The notes under the pieces: generated by a model
The model's database searches: none
Seen by the model: the letters and a program-made list of their open reading frames with translations, nothing else
What the model was told of the DNA's origin: nothing
Shown here: piece by piece, positions 1-6,446 of the stretch
How positions within the stretch are numbered: the stretch's first letter is position 1
Layout of the letters: each line of letters starts with the position of its first letter
Program-made: the position numbers and the translations under genes
Assembly: GCA_002167265.1 (NCBI GenBank)
Contig: NHDJ01000034.1
Span: forward strand, 1 to 6,446
Length of the DNA: 6,446 bases
Direction: 5' to 3'
Source: Verrucomicrobia bacterium TMED56
GTDB lineage: Bacteria; Verrucomicrobiota; Verrucomicrobiia; Opitutales; Seribacteraceae

Positions 1-12
1 CCTCTCTTGCTT

Positions 13-89
<77 letters not shown>

Positions 90-130
90 CTTTTCTTGAG
101 ATCCTTCAATTGTGGTCTAGACATTGTCCA

Positions 131-2875
131 ATGCCTTATAAATCACCTGATATCATCGTTAGCGGTGCGACTCAAAATAATTTAAAGGATATAAGTGCCC
201 GGATTTCCCCCGGAGAACTCACTGTAATAACCGGTCTAAGCGGAACTGGGAAGTCTACATTACTTTTTGATGTCCTTCATGCCGAAGGGCAAAGAAGGTA
301 TGTCGAAACTTTCAGCCCTTATGTAAGGCAGTTCTTGGATACTTTACCTCGACCCGAAGTAAATGAAATAAAAAATGCTCGCCCATCGATCGCAGTAGAA
401 CAAAAGAATACCGTCAAGAATTCCCGATCAACTGTTGGGACTATGACTGAATTGTGCGACTACTTTAAAATTTGGTTCTCTGAAATTGCAGTACTAATCG
501 ATCCCAAAACAGGCAAAAGAATTGAAGAAAAAACTCCGGAAAGCCTCGTAAATAAAATACTTAAGAAATCGACAAATGAAAATGTAATCATCGGATTTCA
601 AAGCAAGAAACCCCAAAACAGTAAGGTTGAAGATTTTTTTGCTTTTTTAACCGAGGTTGGTCACAGAAGAATATTTTTTGAAGGTGAATTTCAAAAAATC
701 AGCTCATTTAAGAATGCCCATGTAGATATCGAAGAAATATTTGTAGTAGTAGACATGTGCAAGGCTACCCCCAAAAACCGTGTAAGAATTACAGATGCCG
801 TAAAAATCGCAATTGAAAGCGGGAATGGAGCAGGGGAAGCAAGATCTGAAGATGGTTCTGTCTTAGAAAAATTAATTCTAGGTTTGCGATCAGATCATGA
901 TGCAAAAAGATTTAAACCTGCTAAACCAAACCTTTTCTCCTTTAACTCGCCACAGGGGGCATGTCCAAGTTGCAGAGGTTTTGGAAAAACAATTTTAATT
1001 GATCGAGAAAAAGTAATTCCGGATTCTACGCTTTCCATAAGAGAAGGAGCAGTGAGAGCATTTTCTGGTAAAGTTTTCAGTCATTGTCAGGAAGATTTAA
1101 TGGATTTTTGTAATTCAAATGACATAGACCCAGATAAACCATTCCAGCATTTGAAGAAAAACGAGTTAGATTTGATTTGGAATGGTTCTTCAGAATATAA
1201 AGAAGAAAATACTGAATGGTATGGAATAACAAACTTCTTTAAGTGGGTGGAAAAGAAGTCATATAAAATGCATATAAGGGTATTTTTGTCAAAATACAGG
1301 GGTTATTTCATATGCGAAGAGTGTTCAGGTCAAAGGCTGAGGAAGGAATCGATGAACTGGAAGTGGAATGATCAAACTCTTCCGGAATTGTACGCAATGA
1401 CAGTCGATGATCTTAATAAGCAACTTCCATCGGTCACAGAAGGTGATAACCAAAAAATATCAGTTTCACTCTCTTCTATAAGGAAGCGATTAAAATACCT
1501 TAAAGAGGTAGGATTAGGTTACCTGAGTTTGGACAGACCATCGAAAACACTAAGCGGTGGAGAAACTCAAAGGGTAAATTTAACTACTTGTTTGGGTTCC
1601 GCACTCACAGACTCACTTTTTGCTCTAGATGAGCCCACAATTGGATTGCATGGCAGAGATATCGGAAAACTAATTGAAATTTTACGCAAACTTGCTGATG
1701 CAGGGAATTGCGTTTGCGTAGTTGAGCATGACGAGCAGGTAATAAGATCCGCAGATAAAGTCATCGAGATTGGACCTAGCCCTGGAAGCCAGGGGGGTTA
1801 TGTAACATTTAGCGGGAAAGTTAATGATTTAATTAAATCTGAATCTACAGCTACAGCTAAATGGCTAAAAAAAAGGCTCACCAATAAAAAAATCAATTCT
1901 TCAGTTAAAAAGCCAAGCACAAAGCTTGACAGTCTCAATATTAAAGATGCATCAGTTCATAATTTAAATAAATTTGAAGCCAACATTCCACTTGGCTCAC
2001 TTGTGTGCATTGCGGGTGTTTCCGGCTCTGGAAAGTCAACCTTGGCAAGTGAAATCATTTTCAAAGGCTTACATCATGAACAAAGGGTTTCCCATGGGAC
2101 GGTGAAAACAAAACACAAATTTAGTGATGTAGTTTCAATAGATCAAAACACAATTTCTCGCACTCCAAGATCCAATGCCATTCTCTACTCCGACGGATGG
2201 AATCCAATCAAAGAAGCTCTTGGAAGAACTGAAATGGCTAAATTACTGGGTTACACCGCATCAGACTTTTCTTTTAATACAGGAAACGGTCGTTGCGAAG
2301 AATGCTCAGGTTTAGGTTATGAGTTGGTTGAAATGCAGTTCCTGTCCGATATCCAAGTTCCATGCAGCTACTGCAATGGCTTCCGTTTTAAGGACGATAT
2401 TTTATCTGTAAAGCTAGATAACTTAAGTGTTTCTGATATTCTATCGCTTGATGTAGACACTGCAGTAAATACTTTCAAAAACTTTCCAAAAACTTTTAAA
2501 AAGCTTTCTTTACTGCAAGAAGTCGGGCTCGGATATTTAGCTCTAGGACAACCACTGAACACACTGTCAGGCGGAGAATCACAAAGACTGAAACTCGTTA
2601 AATATCTGGGTTCTATTGGAAAAGGAATACTACCCGCAATTATTCTCATCGATGAACCTACAACAGGATTACATATGCAGGATGTTGAGCAACTCATTAG
2701 TACATTAAAGCGCATTGTTGCGAAAGGGCATTCCGTCATTGTAGTAGAGCATAATCTTCAGGTTCTTAGGGCAGCAGACTGGATTCTTGAAATGGGACCT
2801 GGAGCAGGCAAGGAGGGTGGAAAACTTGTAGCCTCTGGTACACCCGAAAATTTCAAGAAGAAAAATACGGCGACC
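131..2875 (+). other. First UvrA unit of the fusion (residues 1 to about 915)
   Basis: This is a complete UvrA-like unit. ATPase domain I begins with Walker A GLSGTGKS at residue 35. It is interrupted by the UvrB-binding region (about 100-255, after the conserved RSTVGTMTE) and by signature domain I. In signature domain I the CxxC pairs C278/C281 and C395/C398 are separated by 113 residues, which is close to the spacing in ordinary UvrA, so the insertion domain is retained. LSGGETQR follows at 474 and FALDEPTIGLH at 497. ATPase domain II runs from Walker A at 629 through the zinc module 722-748, LSGGESQR at 812 and LIDEPTTGLH at 839 to EHN at 873. Its region around 640-715 departs further from the usual UvrA sequence than the same part of the second unit. 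The unit boundary is approximate. Confidence 0.9.
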
Positions 2876-5563
2876 TCTAGGCTACTATTTCCCCATCTTT
2901 CCGCATCCAACCTAATCAACTCCAAGAAGAATACCCCTACAAAGCATATTCCTAAAGGAAGTTTTTTGCATGTCGTGGGAGCCAAGGAAAATAATTTGCG
3001 TAACCTTGAATTGAAAATTCCTCATCACAAATTTGTCGTAGTGACTGGTCCTTCTGGATCCGGCAAGTCGTCTCTTGCCTTTGATGTCGTCTTTGCAGAA
3101 GGCCAAAGAAGATTCATGGAATCCATGTCTGCATATGCCCGCCAATTTGTTCAACAAATGCCAAAGCCTAAAGTTGATTCTATTAATGGAATGCCGCCAA
3201 CTGTTGCAATTGAACAGCGAGTGACTCGCGGATCAAAGAAATCAACTGTCGGCTCGATTACTGAAGTGGCTCAATACCTACGATTACTTTACGCCAAAAT
3301 TGGTACCCAACTCAGCGAGTCCACTAAATTACCTTTGGAAAAATTCAGCGTTTCGCAGATCGAAAAAAAAATCTTAAACCTTGTAAGAAAAGAACTTCGT
3401 AAACCAAACCAAGAAGTAATGCTGCTTTCTCCGCTTGTAACTGGCCGCAAAGGACACCACAAACCAATTGTGAACTGGGCATTAGAAAAGGGATATAGCG
3501 AAGTTCGCTGTGATGGAATTTTTTACAAAACCAATAATTTTCCGGGACTAGACAGATACCGTTTGCACGATGTTGATGCAGTTGTGGGGAAGTGGAGTAA
3601 GCAACCATCTATACCCCATTTGAAATCTTCAATTTCGATGGCCTTGAAATCGGGGAATGGCAGGTGCCTCCTTACCGTTAGCTCCCAAAAAGAAGACATC
3701 TGGTTCTCTACCCGACGAGTTGACCCATCTAATGGCAAGGCTTACCCGGAACTCGAACCTTCTTTCTTTTCATGGAATTCAGGTCGAGGTCGATGCGAAT
3801 TTTGCAAGGGGTATGGAAAGATTTATGATTGGATGAAAGATGATCTCCCTGCAAGTGGTCAATGGTGGAAAATCGAAGATGGTACGGTTTGCCCGGAATG
3901 CCATGGGGAAAGATTGAGTTCACTTGCAAGAAACGTAGTTCTGAAAACCAATAGGGGAAAATCTATGAGTATGCCACAGCTTCTTTCACTTACTCCAGAA
4001 AACCTCTTAAATTTTCTTAACCGCCTAAAAATAGAGGAAAAGCAGGGTGCTGTCTTAAGGAGTATTTTACCGGAAATTTCGGAGCGCTTGAAATTTATGC
4101 AACATGTTGGTTTGAGCTATCTAACACTAGATCGCGAAACATCCTCACTTTCTGGAGGTGAAGCCCAAAGAATTAGACTTTCCGGTCAATTAGGATCAAA
4201 TCTCTCCGGCGTACTTTACGTCCTGGACGAGCCATCCATAGGTCTTCATCCCATGGACAACCAAAAGCTTTTGTATTCTTTAAGATCACTCTTGAAGAAG
4301 GGGAACTCCTTACTTGTAGTTGAACATGACGAAGAAACAATTGAGCAGGCGGATTTTCTAATTGATATTGGTCCCGAAGCAGGGACAAGGGGAGGAGAAA
4401 TCATTTCCATTGGAAAATCAGATTCGTTTTTTAAAGAAAGAAAATTATTGTATAATAAAAACCTGACTCTCGAAAAAAGAAATAAGACATCGCTGCCTCC
4501 CAAAAGTACAAAAGGAAAGGCAAATAAATCTTGGTTAACTCTAAAGAATGGGTCGTTTAGAAATATATCGAAAATTTCAGTTGATGTACCTTTAGCCAGA
4601 CTAACTGTTTGCTGCGGTGTATCAGGGGCTGGTAAATCTAGCCTGGTTCGAGGAATCTTATTTAACGGGGTAAAAGAATGTTTGAAAAAAAAGTCCACAT
4701 CAGTTCAATCGGATAGAGGTGAGATCCTCAACGCCAATGCATTCGGCAAAGCAATTGAGGTTGATCAGAAGCCAATCGGAAAAACTTCCAGATCCACACC
4801 AGCAACTTACCTTGGCATATGGGATAGAATTCGAGGACTTTTCGCCCAGTTGCAAGAGTCTAAAACCAGAGGTTATTCACCAAGTACTTTTTCGTTCAAT
4901 GTAAAAGGTGGTAGATGTGAGTCCTGCAAGGGGAATGGAAGAATTAAATTAGAAATGAACTTCTTACCAGACTCTTACATTTCATGTACAGAGTGTGATG
5001 GACGAAGATTTAAAAACGAAATTTTGGAAATTAAATGGCATGGAAAAAATATCGCTGAAATTCTCGACCTTACCTTCGAAGAAGCTCATAGTTTTTTCGA
5101 ATTTGATTATATACTCAAAGAGACATTTGAGCTAATGGTTCAAACCGGATTGGGATACCTTAAACTCGGACAAAGCTCTGCTACTCTTTCAGGTGGTGAA
5201 GCACAACGGTTGAAACTAGCCTCAGAATTGGCCAATGGTATAGATACAGCAAGATTCAAGCTTAATCGTAAAATAAAACCCACTTTCTATGTGCTCGAAG
5301 AACCAACCATCGGGCTACATCAGAAAGACAGAATAAAACTCCTTAACCTACTGCATAGATTAGTAGGTCAAGGGCATACTATCATTGTCATTGAACATGA
5401 TGTTGAGCTAATTGCTTCAGCAGATTATGTTATAGAAATGGGTCCGGGTGGGGGAGCCAATGGCGGCAAAAGAATCTACCAAGGAAAAGTTGAAGGATTA
5501 TTATGTTCAAAAAAAAGCAACACCGGTAGCTATGTCAAAAAGATGAACTCTTTTACTCAATAA
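131..5563 (+). CDS. uvrA: Double-length UvrA, excinuclease ABC subunit A (tandem fused, four ATPase domains)
   Basis: UvrA is the cytoplasmic damage-recognition ATPase of nucleotide excision repair; it finds distorted DNA and loads UvrB. At 1,810 residues this protein is about twice the usual 940 and contains two complete UvrA units. Four ABC domains are visible. Walker A motifs lie at 35-42, 629-637, 973-981 and 1496-1504, and LSGGE signatures at 474-478, 812-816, 1340-1344 and 1686-1690. Walker B plus D-loop motifs run from D500, D841, D1366 and E1723, and H-loop histidines are H533, H874, H1399 and H1756. C-X2-C-X19-C-X2-C DNA-binding zinc modules lie at 722-748 and 1596-1622. The linkers between domains are rich in Lys, Ser, Thr and Asn. 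I chose ATG at 131 because family similarity begins within ten residues of it (GATQNNLKDI); the frame stays open upstream to a TTG at 11, but that would run through the tRNA. No good Shine-Dalgarno is seen. There is no frameshift in 5.4 kb, and the ATPase motifs are intact apart from Asp to Glu at E1723, so the gene looks functional. Double-length UvrA is known from Chlamydia. A UvrA2-type or other ABC paralogue is less likely, since both halves keep UvrB-binding regions. Confidence 0.96.
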   Translation: MPYKSPDIIVSGATQNNLKDISARISPGELTVITGLSGTGKSTLLFDVLHAEGQRRYVETFSPYVRQFLDTLPRPEVNEIKNARPSIAVEQKNTVKNSRSTVGTMTELCDYFKIWFSEIAVLIDPKTGKRIEEKTPESLVNKILKKSTNENVIIGFQSKKPQNSKVEDFFAFLTEVGHRRIFFEGEFQKISSFKNAHVDIEEIFVVVDMCKATPKNRVRITDAVKIAIESGNGAGEARSEDGSVLEKLILGLRSDHDAKRFKPAKPNLFSFNSPQGACPSCRGFGKTILIDREKVIPDSTLSIREGAVRAFSGKVFSHCQEDLMDFCNSNDIDPDKPFQHLKKNELDLIWNGSSEYKEENTEWYGITNFFKWVEKKSYKMHIRVFLSKYRGYFICEECSGQRLRKESMNWKWNDQTLPELYAMTVDDLNKQLPSVTEGDNQKISVSLSSIRKRLKYLKEVGLGYLSLDRPSKTLSGGETQRVNLTTCLGSALTDSLFALDEPTIGLHGRDIGKLIEILRKLADAGNCVCVVEHDEQVIRSADKVIEIGPSPGSQGGYVTFSGKVNDLIKSESTATAKWLKKRLTNKKINSSVKKPSTKLDSLNIKDASVHNLNKFEANIPLGSLVCIAGVSGSGKSTLASEIIFKGLHHEQRVSHGTVKTKHKFSDVVSIDQNTISRTPRSNAILYSDGWNPIKEALGRTEMAKLLGYTASDFSFNTGNGRCEECSGLGYELVEMQFLSDIQVPCSYCNGFRFKDDILSVKLDNLSVSDILSLDVDTAVNTFKNFPKTFKKLSLLQEVGLGYLALGQPLNTLSGGESQRLKLVKYLGSIGKGILPAIILIDEPTTGLHMQDVEQLISTLKRIVAKGHSVIVVEHNLQVLRAADWILEMGPGAGKEGGKLVASGTPENFKKKNTATSRLLFPHLSASNLINSKKNTPTKHIPKGSFLHVVGAKENNLRNLELKIPHHKFVVVTGPSGSGKSSLAFDVVFAEGQRRFMESMSAYARQFVQQMPKPKVDSINGMPPTVAIEQRVTRGSKKSTVGSITEVAQYLRLLYAKIGTQLSESTKLPLEKFSVSQIEKKILNLVRKELRKPNQEVMLLSPLVTGRKGHHKPIVNWALEKGYSEVRCDGIFYKTNNFPGLDRYRLHDVDAVVGKWSKQPSIPHLKSSISMALKSGNGRCLLTVSSQKEDIWFSTRRVDPSNGKAYPELEPSFFSWNSGRGRCEFCKGYGKIYDWMKDDLPASGQWWKIEDGTVCPECHGERLSSLARNVVLKTNRGKSMSMPQLLSLTPENLLNFLNRLKIEEKQGAVLRSILPEISERLKFMQHVGLSYLTLDRETSSLSGGEAQRIRLSGQLGSNLSGVLYVLDEPSIGLHPMDNQKLLYSLRSLLKKGNSLLVVEHDEETIEQADFLIDIGPEAGTRGGEIISIGKSDSFFKERKLLYNKNLTLEKRNKTSLPPKSTKGKANKSWLTLKNGSFRNISKISVDVPLARLTVCCGVSGAGKSSLVRGILFNGVKECLKKKSTSVQSDRGEILNANAFGKAIEVDQKPIGKTSRSTPATYLGIWDRIRGLFAQLQESKTRGYSPSTFSFNVKGGRCESCKGNGRIKLEMNFLPDSYISCTECDGRRFKNEILEIKWHGKNIAEILDLTFEEAHSFFEFDYILKETFELMVQTGLGYLKLGQSSATLSGGEAQRLKLASELANGIDTARFKLNRKIKPTFYVLEEPTIGLHQKDRIKLLNLLHRLVGQGHTIIVIEHDVELIASADYVIEMGPGGGANGGKRIYQGKVEGLLCSKKSNTGSYVKKMNSFTQ
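2957..5506 (+). other. Second UvrA unit of the fusion (residues about 943 to 1792)
   Basis: This is a second UvrA-like unit of about 850 residues. Domain I' restarts with the family's N-terminal pattern (VVGAKENNLRNLEL) and Walker A GPSGSGKSS at 973. EGQRRFMESMSAYARQF and the STVGSITE motif before the UvrB-binding region are very close to canonical UvrA. Signature domain I' keeps C1222/C1225 and C1254/C1257, but only 28 residues separate the pairs, so the usual insertion domain is missing. LSGGEAQR at 1340 and VLDEPSIGLH at 1364 follow. Domain II' has Walker A GVSGAGKSS at 1496, a zinc module at 1596-1622 and LSGGEAQR at 1686. It then has an extended stretch and VLEEPTIGLH at 1721, where the Walker B Asp is Glu. 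At the protein level the two units are clearly homologous but well diverged, so the duplication is old. Confidence 0.88.
5553..5563. other. 11-base overlap of convergent uvrA and tyrS 3' ends
   Basis: The uvrA stop codon TAA lies at 5561-5563 on the + strand. The tyrS stop codon, TAA on the - strand, lies at 5555-5553, inside the last codons of uvrA. The two frames therefore share 11 bases tail to tail. No GC-rich hairpin with a U tract is seen near the junction on either strand. How each transcript ends is not evident from the sequence. Confidence 0.93.
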
Positions 5564-6446
5564 ACTTTATAAATATTTTCTTACCTATCTTAATCACATA
5601 CTCCGACTTCTCTTCTGAAAAGATCAATTCCATATCTGGATCATCAATTTTTTGATCATCATACCGAACCCCTCCTTGCTTTAAAAGTCTCCTAACTTGA
5701 CCTTTGGACTCAAACATTCCGGTTGCAGACAATAGATTAATTATACACGGTTTATCTAGTAACAGAGAAGAGGTTGAGAAAACAGGCATTTCATCAGGCA
5801 GTTTTCCTTTGGAAAAGACTTTGGAAAACTGCACACTTTCTCGCTCTGCAATTTCCGCATCAAAGAATTTTCCCGTTAGAGAAACGGCAAGTTTTTTCTT
5901 AGCCTCCATTGGGTGTACTGTTTTCATTTGAGTAATACCCTTTTCATCATAATCCAATAGGAGGCTATAGTATTCCCACATAGCATCATCAGAAAGCGAC
6001 ATGGTTTTCCCAAAAATATCTTTTGAAGAATCATTGAAGGCAATGTAGTTGTCATAGCTTTTAGACATCTTACGCACTCCATCAAGACCAACAAGCAAGG
6101 GCATGGTGAGCACTGCTTGAGGATCAATTCCCAAATCTTTCTGCAAATTTCGACCGACAAGCATGTTGAACAACTGATCACTTCCACCTATTTCCAAGTC
6201 TGATCCAAGCACAACAGAATCATGCCCTTGAACGAGTGGATACATAAATTCAACCATAGAAATTGGTTGGTTCGACTGAAACCGCTTGGAAAAATCGTCT
6301 CTTTCAAGCATTCGTGCAACCGTCATTTTGCGAGTTAAACTTAAAGCATCGGCAAAACTCATATCCCGAAACCATTCACTATTTTTTCTGACTGTTGTCT
6401 TTTCTTTATCCAAGATTCGAAACGCTTGTTCTAGATATGTGTTGGC
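5553..6446 (-). CDS. tyrS: Tyrosyl-tRNA synthetase, KMSKS (TyrZ-like) type; 5' end outside the window
   Basis: This class I synthetase charges tRNA-Tyr with tyrosine, using ATP, in the cytoplasm. The window holds its last 297 codons, against a usual length near 400-425, so roughly the first quarter (N-terminal Rossmann fold with the HIGH motif) lies past the right edge. The frame is open to the last base: the first visible residues, ANTYLEQAFRILDKEKT, match the family's usual sequence, so the TTG at 6413 is internal. Counting from the edge, the catalytic core includes the loop LEIGGSDQLFNML (84-96), which helps bind tyrosine and ATP, and the ATP-binding KMSKS at 126-130 (bases 6071-6057). KMSKS, as opposed to the KFGKT of the E. 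coli type, assigns it to the second TyrRS subfamily. A C-terminal S4-like RNA-binding domain lies at about 232-297 (LLSATGMFESKGQVRRLLKQ). It converges on uvrA and overlaps it by 11 bases. No promoter is in view. Confidence 0.97.
   Translation of the reverse strand, partial: ANTYLEQAFRILDKEKTTVRKNSEWFRDMSFADALSLTRKMTVARMLERDDFSKRFQSNQPISMVEFMYPLVQGHDSVVLGSDLEIGGSDQLFNMLVGRNLQKDLGIDPQAVLTMPLLVGLDGVRKMSKSYDNYIAFNDSSKDIFGKTMSLSDDAMWEYYSLLLDYDEKGITQMKTVHPMEAKKKLAVSLTGKFFDAEIAERESVQFSKVFSKGKLPDEMPVFSTSSLLLDKPCIINLLSATGMFESKGQVRRLLKQGGVRYDDQKIDDPDMELIFSEEKSEYVIKIGKKIFIKFIE

Noticed and set aside
2368..2739. 123-codon open frame on the - strand.
   Set aside because: It is antisense to the conserved signature and Walker B region of uvrA domain II; its length follows from codon bias there and it has no recognisable product.
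4246..4698. 150-codon open frame on the - strand.
   Set aside because: It is antisense to uvrA between domains I' and II', is rich in Ser, Phe and Leu as expected for a shadow frame, and has no start signal or family features.
5538..5554. Inverted repeat AAAAGA-TGAAC-TCTTTT near the uvrA stop as a terminator.
   Set aside because: The six-pair stem has only one G-C pair and no following T tract in either direction; it is too weak to call a terminator.
131..5563. Nucleotide-level direct repeats from a recent uvrA duplication.
   Set aside because: The two halves match clearly in protein motifs but I see no long shared DNA stretches; the duplication is ancient and does not form a recombining repeat.
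5704..5931. 75-codon open frame on the + strand inside tyrS.
   Set aside because: It is antisense to the conserved TyrRS C-terminal region and has no ribosome site or recognisable product.
6411..6413. TTG as the start codon of tyrS.
   Set aside because: The frame stays open to the window edge and the residues upstream of it match the conserved TyrRS sequence, so this codon is internal.

Overview
The window holds three genes, and coding or RNA sequence fills almost all of it. They are a complete tRNA-Glu(UUC) gene (13-89, + strand), a 1,810-codon uvrA (131-5563, + strand) and the 3' two thirds of tyrS (5553-6446, - strand, running off the right edge). The only non-coding stretches are 1-12 and 90-130. 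I see no mobile element, CRISPR array, phage gene or riboswitch.

The likely source is a bacterium of the PVC superphylum (Verrucomicrobiota, Chlamydiota and relatives). The basis is the double-length UvrA: ordinary bacterial UvrA has about 940 residues and two ATPase domains, while double-length tandem UvrA proteins of nearly 1,800 residues are known from Chlamydia and, as I recall, from some Verrucomicrobiota. The sequence is moderately AT-rich, and uvrA has no clear Shine-Dalgarno sequence. An environmental verrucomicrobial lineage would fit, but this is inference from one gene and not a placement.

The uvrA product scans the genome for bulky DNA lesions and loads UvrB in nucleotide excision repair. 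Here one chain carries four ABC ATPase domains in the order I-II-I'-II', so it resembles a normal UvrA dimer joined head to tail. The halves are not equivalent. The first keeps the long insertion domain between the two CxxC pairs of signature domain I; the second has only about 28 residues there. Both halves have lost the CPxCG knuckles of the UvrB-binding domain, with DPxxG remnants. The fourth ATPase domain has Glu for the Walker B Asp and an insert of about 10 residues just before it.

tRNA-Glu lies 41 bases upstream of uvrA on the same strand and may share transcription with it. tyrS encodes tyrosyl-tRNA synthetase of the KMSKS (TyrZ-like) type. It converges on uvrA and the two reading frames overlap by 11 bases at their 3' ends, so there is no intergenic terminator. 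The tRNA and tyrS serve translation; no functional link to uvrA is evident beyond proximity. The most interesting content is the asymmetric architecture of the fused UvrA, a variation on a known protein and not a new system.
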